Positions 33,214 to 46,141 of a DNA stretch of 64,000 nt are shown here, piece after piece (the first letter of the stretch is position 1; each line of letters begins with the position of its first letter). A program made the translations under genes and the position numbers. Source of the stretch: Volvox africanus (lineage: Eukaryota; Chlorophyta; Chlorophyceae; Chlamydomonadales; Volvocaceae); the NCBI GenBank assembly GCA_030268105.1, contig BSDZ01000010.1, positions 1,216,001-1,280,000 of the forward strand. Direction: 5' to 3'. Under the pieces are notes generated by a model. It saw only the letters and a program-made list of their open reading frames with translations. It did not search any database and was not told the DNA's origin.

Positions 33214-35841
33214 TGTTCTGTTTTCCCCCTCAGCTCGTCGCCCTCATCATGCGGGCAGAATGAACCTCCACTCCCTCGCATGCGTTTTGGCCCACCCGCC
33301 CACATGTACACGTACGAACATAAGCAGCACTCTTATACGTCGTCCCAGAGCGCACTTCTACGGACACCGCTGCCTCCTAAGCTGCTGCCGCCCCGCCCGT
33401 CCTGTGATGCGGTGGACACTCGCCGGTGTATTTTATCTCCTTTTTGCCACCAGATGTTTTAGCAATGGCTCAGATGGCGGACTACTTCCAAGGAGAACAC
33501 CATCCACCGGGACGGGGAGGGGTAGGGGGAGGCGGAGCAGGCCTTAGCATGGGTCCATCCATACACGTCAGCGGAAGCAGTGACGAGTGCCGTACTCGGG
33601 GCAGAGGTGGGCGCGGAGAGCTGCATCGTGTGATGGCGGCGTTCGCGCAGGTCAGTGCTTACGTCTGTGCATGCGCAAACAAACGAATGAGGGAGGAAGG
33701 CGTTGTGTGTGTTGCGGGGTAGCAGTTCCACCAGGGGGCGGCAGCAGACCTTGTCAGGGTACTAAGGGCTGCCGAGGACGAGGAGGCGTTTGGTGGATTG
33801 GGGCTGGTGCTTAGGGGCGTCTTAAACAACTAGCAGGCGGGGCGGGGCGGGGTCCGAGTGGTTTCTTCTTCTCTCAGATCACATCACCGATTTCACAAAG
33901 CAAAGTGCAATATGAGAGAGCGCCTCAAAAAAGAACTTCGCCTCATTCAAGAAATGCCTTTAACATTTCAGGAAGACAAGAAGACAGATGCGGTCATAAC
34001 AGATGCGGTCATGCATCTTGCCTCCAATCCACATCACATCGTGCATTCCCACCTACCACCTAACGACGCAACTACCGAATACCGAATACCAGTCCGCGAA
34101 CCACCTAAAAACTAAACCCGTAAGGATCGTGTGGGTATTCTTTTTTCTCCTCAGGCGGAGCGCTGCGGCTGTTCCAATCTGCCAGATCTGTACTACAACC
34201 GAGCTGCGTTGCATGCGTTCGTACAGGATTTCGAAGCGGCGCTCCTCGTAAGCCAGGGTTGGGATTAGAGTACCCCGCCCTTTCTTTCCATCCATTGAAT
34301 TGTCGTGTGAAGAGGCCTGACGGATGAAAAAATGACCGAACCGATGCTGGACAATTCCCGTGCCCTGCCTTTTTACCTTCACTCCTCGTCCCCACCTCTT
34401 CCCCTTCCCCGTCCTCCTCTACTTGTCAAGGACTACTCCCGTGCAGCCTCCCTGGACCCCGGCCTACCCGCCCCGGCTCAAATGGAGTCTCTGCTGGTGC
34501 TTCTCGGGCAGCTGTCAGGACTGGTGGCTGCGCGGGGCGGCGTCCGAGACCGCAACTGGGCGGCGGTAACAGCGCTTCTGGCAGGGGACGCTGTGCAGGT
34601 GCGGACTGCGGAGAAAGGGGGGGGCCGCTGGCAGGGCAGGTTCCATATTCCCTGGTATCCCAGATTTGTTTGGGGTTTTGGTTTTTCAGTTTCGATGTGC
34701 TGGGGGCTGGAGAAACCCAGCGGGTAGTTCCCGCTGGGCAGGAATACACAACCACCCCCATCCCCACCCCCACCTCCGTCGGCCTGCAGGTATCCGAGAA
34801 GCTTCCTCTCATGCACCACGAGCGGCTTGTTGTCCGAACCATTCGGGTGAGACCAGGCGGGCCGGGGCACACGGGCCAACATTTCCCCTCCTTCTTTTCG
34901 GGGACAAAGGTTTGTAGGGGCCACGAAAAAACATGGCTCTAGTACCGAGATGTACAGAGCTCCAGGAGAGGGAGAACATTTCCTTTTTGTACGGCGGCTC
35001 ACTTATATCCGAGAGACTCTGATCACTTGGCTTGGGTCACTTTTTAAAAAGCTGGTGATGTATCAAGTAATGGGGTATCAAGTGACGCGGTTTGAAGGGC
35101 GTGTGGTCTTCGGAACGTAGCCTGCATCCGTCCGTGCAGAAGCCTGCCCACCGAGAGGTAGCGCGTGCTGTGTTTGTTCCCTTCACCCTTCCGGCTTCCA
35201 CCTCGACTGCCCAGCGCGTGTGCCGCTCATGTTCATCTGCGGCCTTGGGAGTGTTTGTTCCCTTCCCAACTCCTCCTCTGCTAACCTATCTGCACGGTCC
35301 TGTCCACTGCCCGTCACCACTACCACCCCACGGCTAGTAATTTGCGTACTCCTCAAAGGCTGTAAGTACCAGGTCACGTTTACTCGCGTTCCCCTCCCCG
35401 TTCCCCTCCCTCTTCCCCTCCCTCTTCCCCTCCCTCTTCCCCTCCCTCTTCCCCTCCCTCTTCCCCTCCCTCTTCCCCTCCCTCTTCCAGGACCTGCAGC
35501 CGGGTGCCAATCGTGGACTGGCGGTGCTGTGCCGTGCGCTTGTGTTCGTGTCACCACCCTTGAACGCGTCGGGAACATTGTAAGGCCCGGGAGAGATGCG
35601 GGGCGCACGTGGGGCAGGCGGACAGGGAGGAAGAGGTGGGCTGAGGCCGTGGCTTTGCGGAATATGAAAATGGCTCTAACGGGGTCCTTCTTCAGGCAGC
35701 ATCTGGCGGCTGGCCAGGGTAACTAACTTTTGGCTGCGAGTCTTGTCAGCCCTCCTCTGCTCTCTTTGATCTTATTCTGCGCCCGATGCTACCACCACTG
35801 CCACTACCGGTAATCGATGCGGGTATGCAATGCTTTTGTTC

Positions 35842-35877
<36 letters not shown>

Positions 35878-36638
35878 CCAAGATGCGCCACGATGAGTCG
35901 CAATTTGTCCTGTCCCAGGTTCCTACGTTTCTTGGCGGAGTGGCTCTCTCGCAATCCTTGCCAAACAGGGTTTTTCCCTCTTCCGCTCCAAAACCCCGGT
36001 CCAATCACCCCAGTTCATCTATTCTGGTTGCTATCCCTCCCAATGCCGGTCCCCGGTCCTTACTCCTCAGGTACCTGGTGTGTGTGGATACGGGAGGCTG
36101 CTGTTTTGTCCTGGCCCTCACCCATATCTACCATGACGCCTTCGATATGACCCAGCTCCTCACCGTCGTTCATCCGGAGATGCGGCATGTGGATGTCACC
36201 TGGCCCCCTCCGCCGCTAACCCAACCGCCCCCTCCGGGCTATGGTATTACGGCTACCCTAGCCTCATCTCCTGCCCCGTCACCCGCGGCACCACAACGAC
36301 CCTACACCGCGACTGCTGCTACTACTGCAGGCAAAGCCACAACAAGTGCTCCTCCGGATTCTGGATCCAAATCTAATTCGGTGGATTTGGAGATCCAAGG
36401 AGCGGTGGCAAGTGCGGGCACGGGAATGGCGTTAGGACCTCGATCAGGTCCAGATTTTGGGCCGGCGTCGCCTCCGCTGCCTTCCACTCCCGCGGCTGTA
36501 CCGGCCCGCAACTATCGCTTTCCCCTGCTGATGGTGGGTTGCGACCCTGGGTGTCGCAGCGCTGTTTTAGTAGACGGGGTACCTGTGCACCAGGCCCCAC
36601 AGACACCCCTGCTGCGACATGTGATGAGGGCGGCGTGA
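30366..36638 (+). CDS. TTC5: TTC5/STRAP-like tetratricopeptide repeat protein with C-terminal OB-fold
   Basis: Exons in phase: 30366-30410, 30706-31184, 31368-31512, 32021-32092, 32595-32931, 33454-33650, 34155-34247, 34431-34598, 34790-34846, one from 35491, and the last from 36071 to the stop at 36638. Only the junction before 36071 is unresolved. TTC5 landmarks appear in order: N-terminal helix EVQDQLEVLVEQL; TPR VKLQPRNPTAWNCL then SYWERGDL; HARRALELDLENGYSWYVL; NLPDLYYNRAALHAF; DYSRAASLDPGLP; then the C-terminal domain with DLQPGANRGLAVLCRAL and YLVCVDTGGCCFVLALTH. Animal TTC5 is a p300 cofactor of stress responses and also binds the nascent tubulin N-terminus in tubulin mRNA autoregulation; the latter is attractive for an alga but is inference. 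The protein is far longer than the roughly 440-residue human form because of low-complexity inserts: about 110 residues after the N-terminal helix, a Gln/Ala insert in exon 5 and a Pro/Thr-rich C-terminal tail. Confidence 0.85.
31535..31605. repeat. Purine-only GGGAAGA/GGGAACA tandem repeat
   Basis: About eight 7-nt units, nearly all purine on the plus strand, just after the donor at 31512 of a TTC5-like intron. Confidence 0.85.
32104..32264. repeat. (GGGTGC)n then (GGGGGC)n hexanucleotide array
   Basis: About 160 bp of hexanucleotides: first GGGTGC, then one GAGTTC interruption, then GGGGGC, ending GGGGGCGGGTGAGG. It starts within about 12 nt of a splice donor in the TTC5-like gene. Long runs of G triplets favour G-quadruplex formation. 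It opens spurious Gly-Ala and Arg-Val frames on both strands. Confidence 0.95.
32433..32512. repeat. (CTGT)n tetranucleotide microsatellite
   Basis: About 19 units of CTGT with a few CTAT and TTGT variants, in the same TTC5-like intron as the hexanucleotide array. Confidence 0.95.
33164..33209. repeat. (AC)n microsatellite
   Basis: About 23 uninterrupted AC units in the TTC5-like intron 32932-33453. Confidence 0.95.
35393..35488. repeat. 12-bp pyrimidine repeat forming a splice-acceptor tract
   Basis: About seven copies of TTCCCCTCCCTC, all pyrimidine, ending directly at the acceptor CTTCCAG before the TTC5-like exon at 35491. It is an expanded polypyrimidine tract. Confidence 0.95.
35842..35877. 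repeat. (GAT)n trinucleotide repeat
   Basis: Twelve GAT units in the last TTC5-like intron. Confidence 0.95.
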
Positions 36639-37638
36639 TCCTGCAGCGCGGTAGCCGTGGTGGTGTTGATAGTGGTAGTGGTGGTTCATGACTACTCAGT
36701 GAATCCTCTGTGCGCACGAGATGATTCTTATCTAAGTACTGGGTCAAGGCCCTGGGTGGTACGATTCTGGAATCATTTCCCGGGCTCTGCTCCATAAGGC
36801 GCATCTGTCCCGTTGAATGGTGGTTTCACTGGTCCCCGGGTACCAGTGTGTGTTTCATATCATCGTGTTTTATTATAGCTGTTTCATATTATCCTGCGGA
36901 TTCGTTCTGTCGCCCGGTCGTGCAGTAGGCTGGGAGAAGAAGGGGGCTCGGGAGGACACTCTTTGAGGATAAAGATTCCTTTCTGGCTACCGGGCCAGCA
37001 GAACCCAGACCAGCACGAATCGTCCAACCATCCGCCCCTATGCGCGGTCCCCTTAATCCCGGCTTTCCCCTCCTCAATGCCAACCATGAAGGGGAATCCA
37101 AAGTTCCTGAAGACGTAATACCTCCTCCATGTAGACAACTCCAAATATGCCCAAGCAATCTCACAAGAAAAGACTCGACAAATCTTGACGAGGTCTCTTT
37201 TGACATCCACGGCTGACTGGCTGATCAGCGCAATTCTTAGGCAAATCCACACCTTCAGCCCCAACCAGCCCCACGCATGCACCACCTTCCCCAATTTTCC
37301 ACCCCACAAAACAGTCGCTCCTGCTCCCTTCTAAGCCACGCTCCCCCCCTTCCCACACACACCTCTACACTTCATGAAACTGCTGTGCTGATAACTGTCT
37401 ACTGCTGCTGTCTGTTGCCCAGATCATCCACCCCCAGCCCTTGATTGGTCCACCTTCATGAATGCCTCCTTCCGTTCCCCTTCCCCAATCACCCGCACCC
37501 GACATCCTCTGCGCCATTACAGTAAAGTTCTGCCAGCAGTGCCTCCCCGCCCGCTGCCATGGGTCCCTGTGCCGTGTCGAGGCCGCTCTCTTTAAGACCC
37601 GCTACCCCCTCTCGCCAGCCCTCAAAGAGGCAGCCGCC
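36639..37638. other. Convergent intergenic region
   Basis: One kilobase between the stop of the TTC5-like gene (+) and the stop of the M3 peptidase (-). It should contain both 3' UTRs. No further gene is supported. Confidence 0.5.
37517..37521 (-). terminator. Putative TGTAA poly(A) signal of the M3 peptidase gene
   Basis: TGTAA on the minus strand about 120 nt beyond the stop at 37639. Assigned by position and motif only. Confidence 0.45.
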
Positions 37639-40600
37639 TCAGGCCGCCGTCGATTTCGGAAAATACTTCTCATCTACCCAGGTCTTGAACTTGTCGCAGG
37701 CTGCCGCCAGGCTCCCATCCGCTTCGCTGTCTGCAATCAGCTCGTCACCATTCACCAACCGCACGTGCATTCCCAGGTCAAATGCATCTCCGGGCTTCAG
37801 CGCAGGACCCGCAGCCAGAGCAGCCTGGTAGTCCTCCTCCTCCTCGCGGATCTTCGAATGCATCCATCCATTCATCGACCGATCAGCCAAATAAGGGACA
37901 GACCGATGACAACAAAGAAGGAAATGAGAAAACACATACTCTTCCATGTGTATGTTGAGATTCGGTAAATGCCTTATCGCTCACACAGATCGACCAAATG
38001 AGTGCAGATCAGCAGGGTCAAGATATCGCCGGTTTAAAACCCTGCCCCAGACTTTGCGTGGATAAGTAAGTTCTGACACATACGTCTTCCCATAGACTTA
38101 AAGGGATGTGGGTTGCGGCATGAAGACAGAGAACGATGAGAGCGACAGAGATGCCGGCGCCTACCAAAGTATTTTTGTTCCAGAGGTCCTTCCGAACCTT
38201 CCGAGTCCCCAGGCGGCAGCTCCCTCCCCCTCTCCAGCCCCCGAACCCACAAACCCCTTGACCTCCCCCAGCCGGGTGGCCACTCACCGCCTGGTCCAGG
38301 GGCTTCTCCAGGTCCCGTACCCAGTCGTCGGCCGCTAGTGGCTTCCCCGTCAGCCCCTTCACGAGCTCGAGGAAGGCCGCACCGTTACCGGGCCGCCAGT
38401 AGCCCTCCACTAGGTCCTGATGCGGTGGTGGTGGTGGTGGTGGTGGTAACGGGTGGGGATTACTCCGACATGGGGGATGGGTTATGCTTGGCTTGTGATT
38501 GGGTCTCGGAGCATTGGGATAGAAGCTTTGGAGGAGGAGAGGCATGTTTAGCATGATTAAAGCTGCCAGGATTGAAAGAACACAAGGTAGAACTCCCGCC
38601 ACGGTTCATAAAGGCAGACTATATAGAAACACGAAGACAGACCGACACGGACAAGTGTAAACCTGTCTCACCTTGCCGATCGCCGGGTTATCTACAATCT
38701 TGCCGTACTTGGACTTGAAGTAAGCACGTGTTTGCCGTACGGCCATCTCAGCCAAAACTGCGGGAGGAGGCGGGGGGCGGCAGGATAGCGGCACACAGTC
38801 TTCAACAAAACGAGAGAACACACGCGCAGTAGCCCACCAAAACCAAACACCTTAATATTTGATATCTCACATGATCTGTTATGTCCATGTTTAAGAAACG
38901 TGTAAACGAGGAAATGATCTACCCCTTCTAGTTCCATTTCTTGGGGATACCGTGCCCCGTTATGCCAAGAGTTGGCGCGAGAGTTGTGCGTGAGGCCGTT
39001 TGTTCCCGGACACACTACCCCACTCTACACAGAACACATATCACCCTTCGCCAGAGGCCCCTCCTCTTCCACCAGCTTAGACCGGGTACGGCCTGACCCC
39101 CGACCACAGCCATCTGTTACTGCTTAGGGATGTAGACATTACAGCGCATATCCAAACCTGCCCTACTACGTCACCTCCCCTCCATCTATGTACACATACA
39201 CACACGTCACCGCCGTACGCTTTCACGTACCATATCCGTGGTAATAGCAGGAGGACTCGTCCGACAGCGGGTGCGGCACACTAAGCAGTGGCCGGGGGGA
39301 CAGGCCACCCTGCATGTTCGATAGCAGACCGGGTGCTGTCGGAACCGGGCAGCAGTACCACCAGGCCACTAAGACATGAGAGCCTGCATGAGCCGGCTTC
39401 ACCTATATATCACCTACGAATTGCTTCAGAAACTACAAGAAAATCGTGTACGTCAGGGAAATGGGAAAAACAGACAGGAGTCGTACATACCGCCAATGAC
39501 ACGCCCCATACCACCTGACTGACTGCCATACCGAATGCCTTCCAAACCTCGCGGTACCACTCTGACACTCACTCACTCACCTGCACCTTGTTTTCCACCT
39601 CGTCTGCCAGAGACAACAACCGCTCCACTGTCAGCTCGTCCTCGGGAAGCTCGTACAGAGCCTTTTCAAAGTACGGCACAACCAGCATGCCGCGCAGCGC
39701 GAAAACGTCGTACGGTTGGGTTGCCTTGAGTCCCTCCTCAATGACTGTCCAGGGCATCACGTCCCCGCTGCGGCTGCGAGCGTACCTTGGGTTTCGGAGC
39801 AACGAGGGAAAAGAGGGCAGTTAGGAGAACATGTTCAATAAGGGGGAGGGAATTCGGGGATTCAGGGGCAGCTGAATCTACTGAGGGTCAAGACTACAAA
39901 TAAAAACGTTCTCCAAAGAATAAATTTCTAATAAATATCAATATTGTAGTTAAAAAGTAGTCATAAAAATGAGGTCGTGGTATTGAGGAATTGTAAATCA
40001 ACGACTGCACGCGTTGGCTGGGCACTTTGAAACATGGGTTTGTACGACTTGAAGGTTCCGGAGCCAAGGTTTCTGCGGCTAGGGTATTCGACTAAGCCGC
40101 AGTCCCAGGCCTGGGGGCCTGGGGTAGACAACCCGCCGATGCTCCAAAGTAGGATCAGATATTCAGTTTCCCAGTTGTTCCATTCCGTACATGGCCGTAC
40201 ATGTCCAACCGCGTGTGGGCATTCGCTGCTTACCTGCCCAGCCACGCCCCATCGTGGATGAGGGAGTCCAAGAACATGCTCTGCGTCTCCGCATACGCCA
40301 CTGAGGTGGGAGCTCGCTCCTGCAGGCGTGCGGTGGGGTGGGGTGGGGTGGGGAGGGGCTCAGGAGCTCGTGCTGCCTTCAGTGGTCCAGGGTCCAGGTC
40401 CGGGCAGGGAAAGGCAGTGTGTCACACACACACGCACAATAACATACACAATAATACACACGTGCGCCACTCAATTACAACCAGGCCCCGTATCGCTGCG
40501 CTCCCGCTTACCTGGCTGAAGAAGGGACTCGGCTGATCGATGTTCGCGAAGTGAGCCGCGTGGCCGCCCTCGTGGAGCAAGGTGGCAAGCGCAGTCCGCC

Positions 40601-43600
40601 CGCTTCCCACCTGGCTGGGGGTGGCCAGACTAGTGAAGTTGGCCTGTGCGCGTGACGGGGAGGAGGATGAGAGCGCGGGAGGGGGCCGGGGGCGATGTGT
40701 GTGTGTATGTGTGTGCGTATGTGTATGTGTATATGTATGTGTATGCGTATGTGTATGCGTATGTTGACGTGTGCGTACAATGTTTATCCGAGTGTTGCGT
40801 GTCAGTCGGGTGGGTGTCAGAGAACAAGAACAAGGACCAACCTCCGCCGCAAACACGCACCAGGTACATTGGTAAGGAGGAGCCGAGAGCGAGTCGCCCA
40901 TGTGCAGTGCGACGAGAACTGACCTCCCGCCAATTCAAACGTTTCCACCTGCTCTATCTTTTGGGACGGAGCTACACGTCGTCCTCCACCATATCGCGGC
41001 TAGCCATGCTTTACAGCAGCGCCTCTACAGCGGGGTATCATGTCTCATGTCTCGTTTATTCGTCTTCCCCACCCCTCCCCTCTGCCCTCCCACCTTGGCG
41101 GGGACGAAGGTTCCGTCCGGTTGGCGCCATGCCACTTGAGGCCAGTGGCAGAAGCCGTTGGAGTACTTCCCCTCCCTGTCGCAGAGGTCCAGGGTCATGG
41201 TGGAGCCCTGCGGGTGCGGGAGGTGGCCGGGGACCCAAAGAGGGGCGGGGTGAGGAGCAAAAGGACACGTCGGGTAACGGACAGAAAGTAGGGGATGGGG
41301 ATGAGGAAACTTGGGAGGAGGATGAGTTGAGTGACGTACATATTAATAGATAACGTAGATCCACACACGAGGCAGGGCCGGCTAGGGCAGGTTTCGGAGC
41401 CGAACCACTTCGTGCGGCTAGGGCACTAGGTGCAAAATCATAAGATTCAACATTTGGTTATTCATATATAATTTAACCCTAAATAATAGTTAAATAGGTA
41501 AATAAATTAGCCTAACTGAACCTCAAGGTTTTCCGAAAGGTTAAGGAAATTCGAAATTCACGTACCATGTAGTTGATACCCAGCGACGCGAAGGTCCGTG
41601 CCCAGACATCCACCGCCTGCTCAAACGGGAAGAAGGGGTCCTGAGCCTTCTCTGTATCGCCTGCGAGTCAACAAATGGAAGAAAACCATCAGCTCAGACA
41701 ACACGAGGGAGAGGGAGGTAAGTCTTACCAGTACATCCCACCTTACCTCCCGTACCAGTACATCCCCATTTTACCTTCGTACCTCCCGCTTCTCACGCCT
41801 GCTCCCACATCTCCGTTACACCCTTCGTCCTCTTTCCCTCTTTCCCTCTCCCGTCCCCTCTTGTCCCAAACCCTGACTAGCCGCACCCGCCAGCGCGTAG
41901 CTCATGTTGTGCGGCTCCAGTGCCGCAGCGCCTTTCTCCCGGGCCAGCCGTTCCCTGGCTGCTGTCATGATGGGCGCCGTCTTCGCCTCCAAGTCGTCCA
42001 GGATGGAGAACAGCTGCGACTTCCCAAAGCCCTCCGCAGCGGTCACCTGCGGATCCAGCGGGTTTGGGGGGGGGGGAACTCATGAACCCGGGGTCACACT
42101 AACCCAGCGGATATGGGCGGGGCCGCGCCGCAGAGGGGAAAATACGAAAACACAAAAACCAAGCAGCTGAGAGGGCGGTGGGGTTGGCGGAGCGTAATTG
42201 ATATATTGTGAAGGAAAATTAATAATGATATCACGTTTTTTGTAGATGTCCGAAAAATGCCTCTCCAGCGAAGCCGTGCAGAAAACCCACGATCGGGGCA
42301 CACTGGATCTGCATCACAATTGCATTTGCGCGGGTAGGAGGGGTAGGAGGAGCACAGGTGATGAAAAACGACGACACGTTGACGGGATCCACGGAGATGT
42401 TGCCGTACTTGGTCACTGAATAACTACCTTCCCACGCCTACATACACACACACGAACACATACACACCTTGTAGTCGTAAAAGTCCTCAAAGCCCAGCAG
42501 GCGGGCGAGCTTGTTGCGCTCCTTAACGATTTCCACAAACTGGGCGCCCACGAAAGGTCCGATGGAGCGCAGGCCCTGGTAGGTGTACGGGAGGTTTGAG
42601 GTAAGGTGGGGCGAGGGCAAGGGCTTAGCGGGTGGGGATGGAGAGGCATAAAAGAGAGAGATAACCGGGACAAGACCTGGCACTAATGGCGCGCGGCATG
42701 GGAATCTCTGGACGATTGATAAGGACATTCGGGATGACTCCTTTCCCAGCTCCCCCTCCCTCTTCCCCGCTTCACAACATCTACCCGCCCCCCCAAAAAA
42801 CCAAACCATCACTCATCTGCCCCACACCTTTTCTGTCACAGACATAACCATCCCCCATCGCGGCTCATCTTCACTCGTCTCAAAACCCTGGCACACCTCA
42901 CCACCACCTCTCCATGCCCTCCCTGAAAACACGCAGGAGAATAGCCCCTCTGAAGGGCCCCCACTCGCGTACCTCAAAACATGCTTTGCGTGTGGCCTCG
43001 GCGTCGCTGACTCGCACAAGGTTTCGGAGCTGCACACTGGAAGACTTCTTGAACTCCCCGGAGGCGGGATCCGTGTAGCCCAGCAACATCTGGTTGCGGG
43101 ACTGCGTGGGGGGAATGCCGCGAGGGCCGAAGACGTGTGTGTACGGCATTTGTAGTACATGTATGAATCAATAAACGAAAGGGGAAAGCACCTGAGCTGC
43201 TCAGCGACTCCAGAAGGCGGGTGTATTATGGTGCTCATATACGTAAAAAGATAATTCTAAACATGTGTTTTGACTCTTTACTCTTCCCTGGCGAGTTAGT
43301 TCCCACGCGTACGCTTCCCACTGTTCCTTGAATAGAACTAGACCCAGACACACACAGACACACACTGACAGATGCACATAGACAGATGCACAGACGCACA
43401 CACCCAATACACGCAAACACACACATACGGCACACCTGCGCCAGTGCCGCCTCCAGGTTGTTAATCTTCTCTTTCAGGGCTGCGGCCTGTCGTACATATA
43501 GGCATTCAGAGCAGATTGAAACTCACAACACGTGAAATGTAGCTCCTCAGCTCTGGCTTCGGCCTCGTGAGGGTTCGCTCGCTGTTGACTTCCCAACAGC

Positions 43601-44844
43601 ACAACCCTTACCTGCTGGGGCACCTTCTGGAGAACGGCGCTACGCTGAGCAGGAGCATTCTGGGTTCAGCACGGCGCCCAAAACCCGCTCTAAGTCTCTA
43701 CCCAGCTGAGGGCCAACTAGCCAGGCAGGCAGGCAGCCCCAGCTTTCCGTTCCCCACCTCATCCCAACCCAGCATTCAGACCTGGCCGCTACCCACTTGC
43801 GTACCCGCAGGCACACCACGCCCTCTGGCACCTAGCTTTATTGCTTCATGAAAACCCCTGACCTTCTGCTTTTTGCATACGTGTGCTGCCTTGCTGCGGG
43901 ACATAGGAGGGTACTCCACTGAGAACATGGACACCATCTCCAGCCGCCTTCCACCCTCCTGTTGCCTTCCTTCCTTCCCTCCATCCATCCATTTTCCAAG
44001 AAATGTCTTTCACCAGGTGCTAAGCGCACCACCAACCACTTTACTTGATCAGTTGGCCCAAGCAAAGCAACTTTCTTACCAGGGTTTGGCCCCGACTTGG
44101 CAGATTTGAGATACTCAGTACGACCCAAGAAGGCCCACCTTCGGATCCTCCGTGATGTAGCACTTAAACGTGCGCTCCATAATTTTGAGTACCCGCTCCT
44201 GGGCGGGTGTGAGGGAGCCTGCCGTCTTCTCACCCTCTGCCAGCGCATGGCGCACGGCCGCCAGGTTCGTCGGGTCGCCCAGGAAGGCCTCATAAGCGGT
44301 CTTGGAAGAGGCGAGCGCCTCGGAGCTGTTGCCCTGACGGGAGGGAGACGGGGACCGATGAGTATGCAAAAGGAAAATTCATTAGGCAGCCTGATGCAGC
44401 CAAATAATCCAGAAGACCAGGGTCTAGGGAAATGGAGCACGAGGCCTTGCGCCGCAAGGATGTGGCTAGAAAGGACGGGTTGGACATCCAACGGGAGAAG
44501 AGTGGGAACAAGAACTGACGTTGCTTGCACCAGCGTAGGCCCGCGGGTCGGAAACATGCGCATACATAACACACATATGAACGGCACACCTTTAGGCCCA
44601 TTTTTGTTGCCCAAAAGTTTTCCTCATATTGAACATGTGCCTGCGCGGGGAATGACAACGATGCACAAGGTAAATGGTCGTCGCGAAACCTCCAGCAGAA
44701 CGATGTCGAGATCTTACAGGTAGCCGTTGGCTGCCTTGGATTCTGGCAACACGAGAAGCAATATTTTGATTGTGTTACCTTCTCATAAGAAGCATTTAAT
44801 TTGTTAATAAGCTCCTGTGCACCCACTTCAACCGCGAACGCCAT
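37639..44844 (-). CDS. M3-family zinc metallo-oligopeptidase (multi-exon)
   Basis: About fifteen exons spread over 7.2 kb, read from 44844 (MAFAVEVGAQELINKL) to the stop at 37639 (…KTWVDEKYFPKSTAA). Ordered landmarks: EAFLGDPTNLAAVRHAL and LTPAQERVLKIMERTFKCY (44333-44139); KEKINNLEAALAQ (near 43450); MLLGYTDPASGEF (near 43080); LLGFEDFYDYK (42470); GFGKSQLFSILDDLEAK (42030); CDREGKYSNGFCHWPQVAW (41180); the zinc site LLHEGGHAAHFANI (40570), an HExxH motif; AETQSMFLDSL (40290), carrying the likely third zinc ligand Glu; PYFEKALYELPEDEL (39650); SCYYHGYG (39235); and KSKYGKIVDNPAIGK (38690). This is the domain order of M3 peptidases (thimet oligopeptidase/OpdA/oligopeptidase F clan MA), which trim peptides of roughly 5-20 residues. 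There is no evident transit peptide, so a cytosolic role is likely. Introns carry CA/TG microsatellites. Identity is firm; individual small exons were placed by eye. Confidence 0.88.
40695..40790. repeat. GTGTAT/GTATGC microsatellite
   Basis: Degenerate TG/TATG tract in an intron of the M3 peptidase gene, just before the exon with the HExxH motif. Confidence 0.85.
43330..43432. repeat. CACAGA/CACACA degenerate microsatellite
   Basis: Degenerate CA and CAGA units in an intron of the M3 peptidase gene. Confidence 0.8.
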
Positions 44845-46141
44845 CCTGCCACATTTCCGTCCATAACGCTTAGTTGGGCTTTTGGTCATATGCATGCCCA
44901 GTCAGTTGCATGAATGAAGGTTACCTGTTAGGCGCAGCGCTGACAGTAAATCCTGCTAAGCTAAGAGTTGCCTGGCGAGATCCCTGCAGCCAAACTCGCG
45001 CAGTGTTTCGCACCAAAGGTGTCTTTGCATACATTGGTGCGCTAAGGAAAACGACATCAGGCATGAAAGCACACATGGAAAGCCGCATACACGCGGTACG
45101 GCAATGCTGATGCCGAGGGCCAACCGTTTTGATGTCTATTCTTTTGTCACACGGCCATAATATGTCAAATGCAACTTCAAATAGACATTACAAAGAATGC
45201 ACAGGATTCGCACGTGCAACCATATATACCAATAGACGGATACCACGAACGATAATGGTCCACGCACGAATCTTAAAAGGATTGCTAATTACCAAACTGC
45301 TTGGAATTTCATACATAAGTCTTTACCTGGGTAGCCAGGATTCGGTGGAAAATAGTTGTAGCGATGGATGCAAGCACTGCTTCCCTTCTTGTCAACTCAT
45401 CAGAGGCAACGCATCGTTCTTGACCAACAGAACTCAACTTAAAAGCTTGATGTGGCCATTGAAAATCAGCACTATGGTGTATCTTCTTAATCGACCTGCC
45501 GGCCGACCGCCGGGTGGGGCAAGGTGGCTTCATGTGGTGCTTCAAATTCATGATGATAAGAATTATAAATTTTATACATGTATTATCAAAAATAATTTTT
45601 ACATATCTCTATCGCTGGCTAAGTGGCTATATTGAATTGTCAACCTACAACGGCCAAACAATAACAAAGTAGGATAAGTATCTCTGTAGTTTGTACGTAT
45701 TTATAAGAAGGTCATTAGTTAATTTGCCCGTTTGCATGCTAGGTGCATGGAAAGCATACTGATAGACGTACAACTTCGGCCGTGGTCTCGGAAGTGGAAC
45801 CGGACCAGCTGAGAGTCTTTTCGTCTGCGCAAGTTATACCATATCTAAAGAAAAATTTTGAGGTCGTTGCCCTGCAGGAGAAATATCGCTGGTGACTCGC
45901 GTGACTAGTCAAATTTAACTAGGTACACTTTTTTTCCTATCCTAGCTCAATGATTCGCACGTTACTAATTGACACTGCGTGAAAAACTAAAGCATACAGA
46001 GCTCTACAGCTCAAGTATTGGAACTAAGGGGACAGTCACCTGCTTTCAGCTCCATGGGGTGTCCTTATTGTGGCGATTGATACTTAGGATTAATTATTGA
46101 TAAGATATTATAAGATATTACAAAGTGAAACAAGCGGACGA
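44845..46141. other. Divergent intergenic region
   Basis: 1.3 kb between the start codons of the M3 peptidase (-) and the LMBR1-like gene (+), moderately AT-rich toward 45550-46140. It presumably carries both promoters. No other gene is supported. Confidence 0.5.

Noticed and set aside
36884..37309. Minus-strand frame with Trp-rich, protein-like stretches
   Set aside because: It lies in the 3' flanks of two convergent genes and has no recognisable domain or start context.
42300..42416. Protein-like frame KYGNISVDPVNVSSFF in the M3 peptidase locus
   Set aside because: It lies between two exons that join directly in phase (…FYDYK to VTAAEGFGK…). Using the nearby AG as acceptor would put a stop in frame.
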